Below, piece after piece: positions 1 through 8,686 of a DNA stretch of 64,000 bases. This stretch comes from an uncultured Verrucomicrobiae bacterium. Lineage in GTDB: Bacteria; Verrucomicrobiota; Verrucomicrobiia; Limisphaerales; J093. A program made the translations under genes and the position numbers. The notes under the pieces are model-generated. The model worked only from the letters and a program-made list of their open reading frames with translations. It ran no database searches and was not told where the DNA came from. Each line of letters begins with the position of its first letter. The stretch's first letter is position 1. Location of the stretch: positions 1 to 64,000 of the forward strand of contig CALFAV010000013.1 of assembly GCA_937946835.1 (NCBI GenBank), given 5' to 3'.

Positions 1-1714
1 TGGGATGCACCGGCGCGGCGGGTGGGGGTGGCGCTCCGGATCCTGACTTCCGGTCCGGTTCATCCTGCGGAGGTGGAAGGAGCGCTTGTTTTTGGGCTGC
101 CCGCAGGGCCTTGGAGTGCCCATTACGACTGAAGTCCGGGATGGTGAGGAAGAGGGGCAATTTCAGCTTCTCCTCGACGTCGGTGACGCGCTTGATCCGG
201 GGATCGAGGAACATTTCCAACAGGAAGGCCAGGCCGATGCCGACCCCCCAGCCCCCGAAAAATATGCCCAGCACCATCTTAAGTGTTTTGTCTTGGTACA
301 GCGCCGGCGCGGTGGCCTCCTGGAGCACGTTGATGTTGGCCAACGACGTGGCCCCAAGAAGTTCATCAATGCGCGCCTGCTCCAGGCTGGTGCTGAAGGA
401 CAGGTATTTGGACTCCTCGCGCTGTTTGCGGCGCTGCAACTCGGTGATGGCCTGTTCGGCATCGTTGATGCGCACCGTTTCCTGGCGCAACTCCTCGAGG
501 TAGTCGCGAAAGCGTTTGACACGCGCCTCGAGCGCTGCCACCTCGGCCTCCAAGGTGTTGAGGTCGCCCGGGCCCGTCACACCCGTCAGCGAGCGGGCAC
601 CCACGGGAACCGACAAGACCCCCGAGCGGCCGGCGAGTTGCACCCGGAGCGGCAGCCGGGGTTCCCGGGCCTCCAGATCGCGCTTGGTCTGCTCGGCGTT
701 GGCGATTTGTTCGCGCACCTGACGCACGTCCAAACTTTCCGGGGTGAACTGCAGCAACAGGTCCAGTTCGCGATTGCGCAAAGTCTCCAAGCGGGCCAGC
801 ACCGTCCGGTAATGCCGCTCCAAGTCCGGGTCCAGGGGCGCTTCTTCCGGGCGCTCCAGTTGGTTTGTTGCAGCTACCGCCACGTTGAGCCCGGCCATCT
901 GGCGCATTCGTTCCAACACGGTTCGGCGCTCGGCCAGCTCGGCTTCGGCGGTGATCAATTCCTGGCGGGCGCGGGAGGCCTGTTCGGCGATCATCCGTTT
1001 CGATTCCTCGATGGAGGTGACGTTGGCAGCGACTTTGAGTTTTTGCAGTTCCTGTTCGGTTTGGCTGAGCTGTGTGCGCAGGGCGTCAGTTTGGCGGGTC
1101 AGAAATTCATCAAACACCCCCACGGCACGGTGGACCTCCGCATGTTTGCGAAGATAACCCTGGACCAGCGTGCGCAAAATCACCTGTGCCATCTCGGGGT
1201 CCGGGTGGTTCAGGGCCACCTGAATCACGCTGCTTTTCCGGGGCGCCTCCACTTCCAATCCCCTCAAGATCGTCCTCGCTGCAGCGTAGCGATTGGTCCC
1301 GCCCCCGGCGCGGGCCAACACTTTTTCCGGCCCGAGCTGGTCCACCACGTCCAGAATCAGGTCCCGACTGGTCAGGATTTCGATTTCCGAACTGATGATG
1401 CTCTCCCCCCGGCTGTCAGGGGTGCGAATATCGCCCTGCGCGCCCAGGCCGACATCCACCGTCCGGGAATCGCGGACGTAACGCACCAGCAGCTTGGCCT
1501 CGGAGCGATAAACCTGCCCCTTGAAAAACCACACCCCGGCGGCGGCGGCCATGCCAACCAGACCGAAAAGAAGGATTTTCCCCTTGTGCCGGAAGAGCGT
1601 GTAGTACACGTCGGCCAATTTCAGGCCCGGGGGATGCGGCTCGGGACCACGACTCACCGGAGGCACAACCGGCGGAGTCGGGGGGGGTGGGGGTGGATTC
1701 GGCGGAGGCTGCAT
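1..1714 (-). CDS. GumC/Wzz-type polysaccharide chain-length determinant (3' part missing)
   Basis: The frame is open from an ATG at 1714 to the window edge, so the C-terminus is missing. A proline-rich N-terminus (about 25 residues) precedes a membrane segment near residues 48-62. A Wzz domain follows, starting VYRSEAKLLVRYV, then a long helical coiled-coil region. A second hydrophobic stretch lies near 1-330 on the map and is followed by FLLEMFLDPRIKRVTDVEEK, the usual end of GumC/Wzc periplasmic modules. Known role of the family: inner-membrane co-polymerase setting exopolysaccharide chain length, often with a BY-kinase fused or next door. None is visible before the edge; the tail seen is Pro-rich. 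It is the last visible gene of the exopolysaccharide operon, 12 bp after the FemAB-like gene. Confidence 0.85.
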   Translation of the reverse strand, partial: MQPPPNPPPPPPTPPVVPPVSRGPEPHPPGLKLADVYYTLFRHKGKILLFGLVGMAAAAGVWFFKGQVYRSEAKLLVRYVRDSRTVDVGLGAQGDIRTPDSRGESIISSEIEILTSRDLILDVVDQLGPEKVLARAGGGTNRYAAARTILRGLEVEAPRKSSVIQVALNHPDPEMAQVILRTLVQGYLRKHAEVHRAVGVFDEFLTRQTDALRTQLSQTEQELQKLKVAANVTSIEESKRMIAEQASRARQELITAEAELAERRTVLERMRQMAGLNVAVAATNQLERPEEAPLDPDLERHYRTVLARLETLRNRELDLLLQFTPESLDVRQVREQIANAEQTKRDLEAREPRLPLRVQLAGRSGVLSVPVGARSLTGVTGPGDLNTLEAEVAALEARVKRFRDYLEELRQETVRINDAEQAITELQRRKQREESKYLSFSTSLEQARIDELLGATSLANINVLQEATAPALYQDKTLKMVLGIFFGGWGVGIGLAFLLEMFLDPRIKRVTDVEEKLKLPLFLTIPDFSRNGHSKALRAAQKQALLPPPQDEPDRKSGSGAPPPPAAPVHP

Positions 1715-1726
1715 GTCAGGAAAGGT

Positions 1727-2932
1727 TCAGGTCAAATGGGGATAAAGGCGGGCGCCCAACCAGCGCAGGACCGGCACGGGCAGGTGTCGGAACAGGGCCG
1801 TGTGCCAGCCGGTGCTGCGGTCATTGACCGTCACAAAACACCGGCGGCGCAGGTCGTATTTCCAGTAGGCGATGCGGGTTTCGCGGGTCCCCCAGCCGAG
1901 CTTGAACCGCCGCAATCCGGCCTGTTGGCAGGAGGTCCGGCCAAAGTCGAGGGACTCGAAGCCCCTGGCCGCGTAATGCTGGATGGCTTCCCACATCACG
2001 GCGTTGTTGGCGCGCAGCTCCTGCCGGCTTTTGTCAGAGGCGCCGAACTTGTACACGGCCCGCTTGCCCCGGTACAGAAACACCGCGGCGGCGACCGCGT
2101 GCCCTTGATGATACGCGCTGAAGAGGCAGCCCGCGTCCCGGGCCACGAGGTGCCGGTGGAGATTCCGAAAAAAGTGCAGCGGCTGCGGCGGCAACCCGTG
2201 CAACCGGCGCGTCTGGCAGTGCAACCGGTAGAACTGCATCACGGCTTCCCAGGTGGTTTCCCGGCGCACTTCCACGCCTCCGCGCGCGGCCTTGCGCAGG
2301 GCGCGCCGCACGGAATCATCCAAGCGGGCCCAGAGGCCGTCCGCGTTGCGGTCCAGGTTCAGCGTGTGGCCCCAAAAAGTGACCGCGGCGTTTGCGTCCT
2401 CGAGACCCGCTCCGCCGCGCAGTTCCAGGCTGCGCCACTTCCGCTCCCGCCCCAATTCCAAAGCCCGGTCCAACAGCGTGTGGACCTCCGTCGGCGTATC
2501 GGCCAGCACGGGCGCTTCATCGGTGAAGGGCAGTGACACGCCGCGTCGGCCCAGCAGCGGACTGGCGCATTCCATGAGCGGGAGCATCGCCGGGCGCACC
2601 TCCCGAGCCGGTGTTACCAGGGCCAGCGGCTTGAATCCATAACTGTCAGCCAAAACGGCCATCCATGCGGAAGAGTGAAAGATGGATGCGGAGGGCCAAC
2701 GGTTCAGCCAGTCCTCCCAAGCCGCCGAGGCCAATGGATCGAACACGCGAACCGCCGTTGCGCTGTTCTCCAGCCCAAGGGCCGGCAACCCTGCCGCGCT
2801 TTCGTCGGTGCCACGCGCCGGCCCGGGAACACCGCGCACCCGAGCCTGCTCGCCGAAACCGTTCGGCTCGGCCGCCTCCGGCGGTGCGCCCAAGCGGACC
2901 GTCCGAGTTGAGGGTGTGGCGTTGACCAACAT
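1727..2932 (-). CDS. FemAB-like GNAT acyltransferase of the exopolysaccharide operon
   Basis: The protein has 401 residues. The fold signature is that of the FemAB/GNAT (Acetyltransf_6) family: SIFHSSAWMAVLADSYGF near the start of the domain, then RRALRKAARGGVEVR, then AVYKFGASDKSRQELRANNA with the conserved N-A-x-x-W-E-A block (NNAVMWEAIQHYAARGF) and FDFGRT-like SLDFGRTS. Members occur in PEP-CTERM/exosortase-linked polysaccharide loci and are thought to transfer an acyl or aminoacyl group to a sugar or lipid-linked precursor; the substrate here is unknown. The first ~60 residues are low-complexity, so the true start may lie further in, for example a GTG just before FDPLASAAWEDW. It lies 23 bp after the aminotransferase and 12 bp before the GumC-like gene. 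Confidence 0.75.
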   Translation of the reverse strand: MLVNATPSTRTVRLGAPPEAAEPNGFGEQARVRGVPGPARGTDESAAGLPALGLENSATAVRVFDPLASAAWEDWLNRWPSASIFHSSAWMAVLADSYGFKPLALVTPAREVRPAMLPLMECASPLLGRRGVSLPFTDEAPVLADTPTEVHTLLDRALELGRERKWRSLELRGGAGLEDANAAVTFWGHTLNLDRNADGLWARLDDSVRRALRKAARGGVEVRRETTWEAVMQFYRLHCQTRRLHGLPPQPLHFFRNLHRHLVARDAGCLFSAYHQGHAVAAAVFLYRGKRAVYKFGASDKSRQELRANNAVMWEAIQHYAARGFESLDFGRTSCQQAGLRRFKLGWGTRETRIAYWKYDLRRRCFVTVNDRSTGWHTALFRHLPVPVLRWLGARLYPHLT

Positions 2933-2955
2933 CGGGGAGGCAGTTCAGCGTGATT

Positions 2956-4119
2956 TCAACCAACCGGAGCAAGCTGACGGGCCGCTTCCGCGGAGGCGGG
3001 GGCCGATGTCCGGCGGGCGAGGCATCTCTTGAGTTCCTCCGCCACGGTTTCGACCTGGGCGGCGGTCAACTCCGGGTACATGGGCAGAGACAGGGCTTCA
3101 GCGGCGCAGGCTTCGCTCACCGGGAAGGTCCCCAACCCGTAGCCCAGCGGCCGATACGCCTCCTGGAGGTGGACCGGGATCGGGTAGTGAATGCCGCATT
3201 GAATGCCCTCCGCGGCCAGTTCGGCTAGGATCGCATCCCGATCCGGTACCCGAACGACAAACAGGTGGTACACGTGGCTACCATCCGGGCGCTCGCGGGG
3301 CAGAACCACTCCCGGGACATCCGCCAGCAGGCCCCGGTATTGGGCGGCATGGCGGCGGCGGGCTTCATTCGTGGCATCCAGGCGTTTGAGTTTGATTTGC
3401 AACGCCGCGCCCTGGATGCCGTCCATGCGCGCGTTCCAGCCCACCAGGTCATGGTGGTACTTGCGGGCCTGGCCGTGGTCGCGATACATGGCCACCTTTC
3501 GGGCCAGGTCCTCATCGTCGGTCACCACCGCGCCGCCTTCACCCAGCGCGCCCAGATTTTTGCCGGGGTAGAAACTGAAACAGCCCAACCGGCCCCAAGC
3601 CCCGGCGCGGCGCCCGCGGTAGGTGGCGCCATGGGCCTGGCAGGCGTCTTCGACCACGGGAATGCCATGCTTGAAGGCGACGGCCAGGATCGGTTCCATG
3701 TCAGCCATTTGCCCGTAGAGATGCACGGGGATGATGGCCCGCGTGCGGGGGGTGATGGCCCGTTCCAGTTGGCGCGGATCCAGGGTGTAGGTGTCCGGTT
3801 CGATGTCCACGAACACGGGCCGCGCGCCGGTGTAAGAGATGGCCTCGGCGGTGGCCATGAAGGTCATCGGCACCGTGATTACTTCGTCCCCGGGGCCCAC
3901 GCCCAGGGCGAGCAGTGCCAGCCAGAGAGCATCCGTGCCACTGCCCACGGCCACGCAGTGTCGGGTGCCGCAGTAGGCGGCAAAGTCCTTTTCAAACCGC
4001 TGGACAAACGGCCCGCCGGCGAAGGCGCTCGAATCGAGAACGGCCTCGAAGGCGGCAACCAGTTCCGTGCGGATGGGCGCGTGATGCGCCTGCAGGTCCA
4101 AAAAGGGAACGCGCGTCAT
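2956..4119 (-). CDS. DegT/DnrJ/EryC1/StrS aminotransferase (WbpE-like)
   Basis: A PLP-dependent sugar aminotransferase of 387 residues. It opens with MTRVPFLDL, typical of the family. It has the GSGTDAL phosphate-binding block (residues 60-66), the EDACQAHGA aspartate region (157-165) and the internal-aldimine lysine K187 in FYPGKNLGALGEGG. I chose the ATG at 4119 because it overlaps the acetyltransferase stop by 4 bp (ATGA) and starts at the family's conserved N-terminus. Beside a WbpB-like oxidoreductase and a WbpD-like acetyltransferase, the likely reaction is 3-amination of UDP-3-keto-GlcNAcA, as done by WbpE/WlbC. The substrate is inferred from context and is not readable from the sequence alone. 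Confidence 0.88.
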   Translation of the reverse strand: MTRVPFLDLQAHHAPIRTELVAAFEAVLDSSAFAGGPFVQRFEKDFAAYCGTRHCVAVGSGTDALWLALLALGVGPGDEVITVPMTFMATAEAISYTGARPVFVDIEPDTYTLDPRQLERAITPRTRAIIPVHLYGQMADMEPILAVAFKHGIPVVEDACQAHGATYRGRRAGAWGRLGCFSFYPGKNLGALGEGGAVVTDDEDLARKVAMYRDHGQARKYHHDLVGWNARMDGIQGAALQIKLKRLDATNEARRRHAAQYRGLLADVPGVVLPRERPDGSHVYHLFVVRVPDRDAILAELAAEGIQCGIHYPIPVHLQEAYRPLGYGLGTFPVSEACAAEALSLPMYPELTAAQVETVAEELKRCLARRTSAPASAEAARQLAPVG

Positions 4120-4658
4120 TTGACCACGGTGGTTTCGGCGTTGGTTTTGGCGGTCTCCAGCCGACGCAAGATTCGCGCCGGATTGCCGGCCACAACGGTG
4201 TAGGGCGGTACGTCCCGGGTCACCACGCTGCCGGCACCAACCAGGGCGTATTCGCCCACGGTCACCCCGGCCAGGAGGGTGGCCCCGGAGCCGATGGAGG
4301 CGCCGCGTTTGACCCGGGTGGGGCGGCATTCCCAGTCAGCCTCGGTCTGCAACCGGCCCTCGGCGGTGGTGGCGCGCGGGTACAGGTCGTTGATGAACGT
4401 CACGTTGTGGCCCACGAAGACCTCGTCCTCGATGGTGACGCCTTCGCAGATGAAGGTATGGCTGGAAATTTTACACCGGCGTCCAATCCGCGCGCCTTTC
4501 TGGATCTCCACAAAAGTGCCGATTTTGGTCTCGTCGCCGATTTCGCACCCGTAAAGGTTGGTGAAGCTGAAAATCTTCACGTCCCGCCCCAGCCTGACGT
4601 CGGGCGCGATCAGACAATACGGGCGGCTCGGGGTGGAGGTTTGCCGGCTGGTGGACAT
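4116..4658 (-). CDS. Hexapeptide-repeat N-acetyltransferase (WbpD/WlbB-like)
   Basis: The protein has 180 residues built almost entirely of left-handed beta-helix hexapeptide turns, for example IGDETKIGTFVEIQ and IGSGATLLAGVTVGEYALVG. It includes the FVGHNVTFINDLYPRA loop typical of UDP-2-acetamido-3-amino-glucuronate N-acetyltransferases, and it ends with VAGNPARI. Family knowledge: acetyl-CoA-dependent acetylation of the 3-amino group, giving a 2,3-diacetamido-glucuronic acid nucleotide; the enzyme is a cytoplasmic trimer. It sits 24 bp after the Gfo/Idh gene, and its stop overlaps the aminotransferase start (ATGA), so the genes are probably translationally coupled. Confidence 0.87.
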   Translation of the reverse strand: MSTSRQTSTPSRPYCLIAPDVRLGRDVKIFSFTNLYGCEIGDETKIGTFVEIQKGARIGRRCKISSHTFICEGVTIEDEVFVGHNVTFINDLYPRATTAEGRLQTEADWECRPTRVKRGASIGSGATLLAGVTVGEYALVGAGSVVTRDVPPYTVVAGNPARILRRLETAKTNAETTVVK

Positions 4659-4682
4659 GGGACCTGGAGATGGTTTAGCCGC

Positions 4683-5849
4683 TCAGTGCACCGCCACCGC
4701 GGTCTTTACCGCCGGGTGGTGTTTGCCATTGCCGGAACCGTTTTTGGCCGGGTGGTGACGACCGGCTGTCGGCACCCCCCGCGTCTGGCCGTTAAGTGGC
4801 TTGTTCAGCGGGGGAATCGGCTCCTCGCCCGCGCTCAGCGACACCGGCGCGCCCTGGTTTTGGAGCGAGAGCGACGCGGCTTCGAGGATGCGCACCATCT
4901 CGAGGGCTTGTCGGCCGCCGGACAGCGGTGCCTGCCCGGTGCGGATGCAATCCAGGAAATGCTGGCATTCGACCTTGAGCGGCTCCTCCTGCTTGATGTA
5001 GGGCGCGTACACGTCGCCGTAGTGGTAGGAGTAATGGAATTCGGCAAAAGTGTCGTAATGGGGCGGGGTCTCGACCCGGGTGTCGAAGATGCGCAGTTTC
5101 TCGTGCGGGGTCACGTCGTCGTACACGATCATGCGGCGGCTGCCCACGATGGTCATCTCGCGCACCTTGCGGGGATCGAGCCAACTGCTGTGGATCTGGG
5201 CCGAGCGCTGGCGGCGGAACTCGAGGTTGAGCAGGGTGACGTCCTCGACGCCGGGGGTCACGTGGGCGCTGCCGCGGCAGTTCACGCTCAGGGGCGTTTC
5301 TTCGAGGATGTACAAGATGATCGAAATGTCGTGGGGCGCGAGGTCCCAGGTGACGTTGATGTCCTTCTGGTACAACCCCAGGTTCAGGCGCCGGGAGGCG
5401 ATGTAGCGGATGTCGCCAATGTCGCCGCGGTCCACGATTTCCTTGATCCGGCGCACGACCGGGGAATACAGGAAGGTGTGGCCGACCATCAGGGTCAGCC
5501 CGCGTCGGGCGCTTTCGTGGATGAGGTCTTCGCACTCCGCCACGGAGCGGGCGAGCGGTTTTTCCACGAAGACATGTTTGCCGGCCTGCAACGCGGCCAG
5601 GGCCAGGGCGTGATGCGTCCCCACGGGCGTGGCGACGACCACCGCGTCAAGCGTTTTGCACCGGAGCAGGTCGGCAAAGTCGCGCGTGGTTTCGACCTCG
5701 GAGTAGAGCGATTTGACGTGCTTCAACCGGGCCTCGTCCTTGTCGCACACGAATCGGACCCGGCAGCCGGACAGCGCCCGAAAGTTGCGGATCAAGTTCG
5801 GACCCCAGTAGCCGCAGCCGACCACGCCCACATTGATCTCGGAGTTCAT
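4683..5849 (-). CDS. Gfo/Idh/MocA NAD-dependent sugar oxidoreductase (WbpB/WlbA-like)
   Basis: The protein has 388 residues. A Rossmann motif VGVVGCGYWG lies at residues 7-16 and the family EKP signature at 96-98 (VFVEKPLA). The catalytic-domain block WDLAPHDISI follows, and then YIKQEEPLKVECQHFLDC, common in WbpB-type enzymes. The expected reaction is oxidation of UDP-GlcNAcA at C3 to the keto sugar that the aminotransferase uses. The last ~45 residues (GQTRGVPTAGRHHPAKNG onward) are a basic, low-complexity tail outside the usual domain. The ATG at 5849 overlaps the stop of the sugar transferase by 4 bp, which decides the start. No UDP-GlcNAc 6-dehydrogenase (WbpA) is in the window. Confidence 0.88.
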   Translation of the reverse strand: MNSEINVGVVGCGYWGPNLIRNFRALSGCRVRFVCDKDEARLKHVKSLYSEVETTRDFADLLRCKTLDAVVVATPVGTHHALALAALQAGKHVFVEKPLARSVAECEDLIHESARRGLTLMVGHTFLYSPVVRRIKEIVDRGDIGDIRYIASRRLNLGLYQKDINVTWDLAPHDISIILYILEETPLSVNCRGSAHVTPGVEDVTLLNLEFRRQRSAQIHSSWLDPRKVREMTIVGSRRMIVYDDVTPHEKLRIFDTRVETPPHYDTFAEFHYSYHYGDVYAPYIKQEEPLKVECQHFLDCIRTGQAPLSGGRQALEMVRILEAASLSLQNQGAPVSLSAGEEPIPPLNKPLNGQTRGVPTAGRHHPAKNGSGNGKHHPAVKTAVAVH

Positions 5850-6907
5850 AATTGAGTTGGGTTGTTGTTGCCGTTGACAGGGAATCGAAAAGGAAACAAG
5901 GGGGACGGGGCCGGCGGAACGAGTGCAACCCGGGGCGGGCGAAACGCCGGAGGTACCGAATCCAACCGCGGACGTCGCCAGGCAAACCACAGTTCCCGCA
6001 CGATGGCCCAGGGCGTTTTGAGCATGATCCACAGGTCCCGCCCCGGGGTTTGCCGTCGGGCGTAGCGGATATCCAGCCGCATCATCTGGTCGGGCGTCAG
6101 GCGGTTTTTCCCGCTGACCTGCCAAAGGCCGGTCATACCCGGCAAACACTCGAACCGGTAAACGTACCAGGGCTTGTAGGTCTCCAGTTCGTAGGGGATG
6201 CAGGGGCGCGGACCCACCAGACTCATTTCCCCCCGTAACACATTGAGCAATTGCGGAATTTCATCCACGCAGGTCAGCCGCATAAAACGGCCCACCCGGG
6301 TCACGCGCTGATCCCGCTCAGCATCCAGTTTTTTCAGCACCGCACCCTGGCTCTGCGCCTGACTCACCAGCCGGCGATGCACCTCCTGGTCCGCGCCGTG
6401 ATACATGGTGCGGAACTTGAACAAGTAAAACCGGCGCATCAGCAGGCCCACCCGCTCCTGCCGGAACAAAACCGGGCCCCGGGAGGAACACCTTACGGCG
6501 AGCGCCGCCAGCAGCCACACCGGACTGAGGAGAACCAGCAAAACCAAACTCAGCGTCACGTCCAAGGGGCGCTTCCAACGCGGCACCCGCGGCTCCAACA
6601 GGCCGGGTGAAAAACCCGGACCTGACGGCGAATGGGTTGCTGAGCCAGCAGCGGGGAATTTTGACGGGGAGTACTTGGACGCGCTTGCCGCCAGCGGACA
6701 CTTGTGCGGACGCGATGGAGCCGACTGGTTGGGTTCTGGCGGTGCGAATTGCGCCCCTTTCGAGAACGAAATATGCACAACCTCCTTCAGCCCGAAAACT
6801 TCCCAACACGCTGGTTCAGCGTGCCTGTTTTGGCCTTGCGACTCCTTTGGGTTGATTCCGTCGTCCCGCATTTTGTCCCTATGATCCCATCGGTCCGCTG
6901 TTCCCAC
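5846..6907 (-). CDS. Undecaprenyl-phosphate sugar phosphotransferase (bacterial sugar transferase family)
   Basis: The catalytic domain begins near residue 112 with [20 protein letters not shown], which is the membrane hairpin. It then carries the PglC/WcaJ landmarks [41 protein letters not shown] and [13 protein letters not shown]. It would load the first sugar phosphate on undecaprenyl phosphate at the inner membrane and so start repeat-unit synthesis. The N-terminal ~110 residues are low-complexity and resemble no domain I know, so the true start may be internal. The C-terminus is Pro-rich. It is the first gene of the exopolysaccharide operon, and its stop overlaps the next start (ATGA). 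Confidence 0.87.
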   Translation of the reverse strand: MGTADRWDHRDKMRDDGINPKESQGQNRHAEPACWEVFGLKEVVHISFSKGAQFAPPEPNQSAPSRPHKCPLAASASKYSPSKFPAAGSATHSPSGPGFSPGLLEPRVPRWKRPLDVTLSLVLLVLLSPVWLLAALAVRCSSRGPVLFRQERVGLLMRRFYLFKFRTMYHGADQEVHRRLVSQAQSQGAVLKKLDAERDQRVTRVGRFMRLTCVDEIPQLLNVLRGEMSLVGPRPCIPYELETYKPWYVYRFECLPGMTGLWQVSGKNRLTPDQMMRLDIRYARRQTPGRDLWIMLKTPWAIVRELWFAWRRPRLDSVPPAFRPPRVALVPPAPSPLFPFRFPVNGNNNPTQL

Positions 6908-6952
6908 TTCGCTGTCCGACGTTGACTATGAAGTGGACGCCGGGCCGTGGAA

Positions 6953-6995
6953 GTCGGGGAAATTACTACATTTCTGTCGGGGAATTTCCTGACAG
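6953..6995 (-). promoter_or_regulatory. Candidate operator upstream of the exopolysaccharide operon
   Basis: A 22-bp imperfect palindrome, CTGTCGGGGAATTTCCTGACAG with 18 of 22 positions symmetric, occupies 6974-6995. A second half-like copy, GTCGGGGAAATTA, lies at 6953-6965, so the direct repeat is spaced 23 bp (about two helical turns). It sits 46-88 bp upstream of the annotated sugar-transferase start in a 293-bp non-coding gap. The symmetry and helical spacing suggest a dimeric regulator site. No protein can be assigned. Confidence 0.4.
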
Positions 6996-7200
6996 AGCCG
7001 GCAGGTCGTAGCTTCACCATACCCCCACCAAGACCCCTGCTCGGCTGCTCACAGGAGCCGTGATCCGGAGCCCCCGGTGCCCGCAGCGAAAATCCATCCC
7101 AATTCGAGGGGAGCCCCGACACGACCAGCACGCCCGCGCCATTCCTTCGTGTTCAGTGCCACGCCGGTGGTCGGGTGGGCCGACGTTGACTCCGCCCCCA

Positions 7201-8253
7201 TCATGCCGCCCGGGGATGGGCCCGGTCGTACGCCTGCTTGAGTCGTTCGATGGTCAGATGAGTGTAAACCTGGGTACTGGCCAGGTGCGCGTGCCCCAAG
7301 AGTTCCTGCACGCTGCGCAGGTCCGCGCCGGCATCGAGCAGGTGCGTGGCAAAGCTGTGCCGCAGCTTGTGGGGCGTGAAGGCCGGGTCCAATTGCGCCG
7401 CGGCCAGGTAGCGCTTGAGGCGAAGCTGGACCGTTCGGGGAAGGATTGCGGTCGCGGCACCCGCCCGGGTGGGAAACGCCGGCTCTGTCGGGCCGGGCGG
7501 CGGTTGCAGGCGATCCCAGTATGCGCGGAGGGCTTCCAGGGCCGGGGCGCCGATCGGCACCAGGCGTTCCTTGCGTCCCTTGCCCCGCACCCGCACCAGT
7601 TGTTCGCCGAAGTGGAAGTCCTCGACCCGTAGTCCGCACACCTCACTGATGCGCAGACCGCAGGAATAAATCGTTTCCAGGACTGCCGCGTCGCGCCAGT
7701 AATCCGCCTCCCCGGCGGCCGAGACCTCCTCGCCGGCCGCCCGCCGCGCAGCCAGTTCCCGCAAAGGCGCGGCGAGCAACGCGTCCATCTGCTCGCGCGT
7801 CAGAAACAACGGCAACCGGCGTGGCGCGCGCGGCAGCGACAGGTCCCGCACGGGCATCCGGGTCGTCGCGCCGCGCCGGATCAAAAACCGGTAAAAGCCG
7901 CGCAGCGCGCTGAACCGAATTTGAATGGCCGACCGGCTCAGGCCGCGGCGTCCCAGAAACCGCAGGTAGGCGCGGAAGGTATCGCGTTCCAGCCGGGGCC
8001 AGTCCGGGGGAGCCCCCAATTCGCCGCGATGCCAGGCCGCAAATTCGCTCAGGGCCTGTTGGTAATTGCGCCGGGTGTGGGGCGAGGCGCCGCGCTCCGC
8101 GGCCAGGTACCGGCCGTACGCCTCGCGCAGGGGATCCTCCTCCGGGGCTTTCGGTTCCGAAGCTGGTGGCGCGGCCGGCACCTGCGCAGATTGGGGCCGC
8201 CGTCGGCGGAAAGCGAGTCCCGAAGCGGGAACGGCCCGCCGCGGTTGGTTCAC
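7201..8253 (-). CDS. xerC: Tyrosine recombinase, XerC/XerD family
   Basis: An N-terminal SAM-like DNA-binding domain (YGRYLAAERGASPHTRRNYQ) is followed by the catalytic domain. The catalytic residues are Arg in SCGLRISEV, Lys in RGKGRKERLV, HKLRHSFATH, LLGH and the nucleophile Tyr in QVYTHLT. Length and lack of extra domains fit a housekeeping XerC/D that resolves chromosome dimers. I chose a GTG start at 8253 because it overlaps the lipoprotein stop (GTGA); this gives 350 residues and trims 30 residues that would lie inside the upstream gene. An integrase of a decayed element cannot be excluded, but no att repeats or mobile genes are nearby. Confidence 0.85.
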   Translation of the reverse strand: MNQPRRAVPASGLAFRRRRPQSAQVPAAPPASEPKAPEEDPLREAYGRYLAAERGASPHTRRNYQQALSEFAAWHRGELGAPPDWPRLERDTFRAYLRFLGRRGLSRSAIQIRFSALRGFYRFLIRRGATTRMPVRDLSLPRAPRRLPLFLTREQMDALLAAPLRELAARRAAGEEVSAAGEADYWRDAAVLETIYSCGLRISEVCGLRVEDFHFGEQLVRVRGKGRKERLVPIGAPALEALRAYWDRLQPPPGPTEPAFPTRAGAATAILPRTVQLRLKRYLAAAQLDPAFTPHKLRHSFATHLLDAGADLRSVQELLGHAHLASTQVYTHLTIERLKQAYDRAHPRAA

Positions 8254-8657
8254 GGCGTGGGACGGTACTTGAGGGCCACGCCCACAATGAGCCGAGACTG
8301 CGTGGCGGTGACCGACGGGCTCCACCATGGCCCGGTCATCCACCAGCCGGTGATCTGGGCGTGGTCCTGGACGATGAACACCGCGTCGGCCCCCAGTTTG
8401 GCGGCTTCGCGCCGAAAGCGGTCCTCCAGCTTGCGTGCGTCCGGCGGGGGCGAGAGCGAGGTTTCCACCACGATCTCGCCCAGCCGGTCGTGCGGCCGTT
8501 CCGGCGGTTGATGCAGGATTTCAATGCGGGCCGCCTCGGTGGGGGCGGGGCGGGGCGCGCCCAGGTAGGTGAGGGTGTGGGAATGGTAATAGCTGCAGCC
8601 GGCGGTCAGCAGACCAATCCCCAGCGGCAGCACTCGGAACCAACGGGACAACTTCAT
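8250..8657 (-). CDS. Small lipoprotein of unknown function
   Basis: The protein has 135 residues with a type II signal peptide ending in the lipobox LTAGC, so it should be lipid-anchored. The mature part has RLGEIVVETS and LRREAAKLGADAV-like text (FRREAAKLGADAVFIVQD), reminiscent of small periplasmic domains with a beta-alpha-beta core in which a 'GADAV' helix end is common. I do not recognise a named family. It is followed with GTGA overlap by the tyrosine recombinase and is preceded by sixA 29 bp upstream. Confidence 0.7.
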   Translation of the reverse strand: MKLSRWFRVLPLGIGLLTAGCSYYHSHTLTYLGAPRPAPTEAARIEILHQPPERPHDRLGEIVVETSLSPPPDARKLEDRFRREAAKLGADAVFIVQDHAQITGWWMTGPWWSPSVTATQSRLIVGVALKYRPTP

Positions 8658-8686
8658 GATTGGGAGGCGAGTTCAGCAACGCGGTT

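Noticed and set aside
86-2536. Long plus-strand open frame over the GumC- and FemAB-like genes
   Set aside because: It is the antisense shadow of two convincing minus-strand genes in GC-rich DNA; its translation is Gln/Gly/His/Arg-rich and has no domain.
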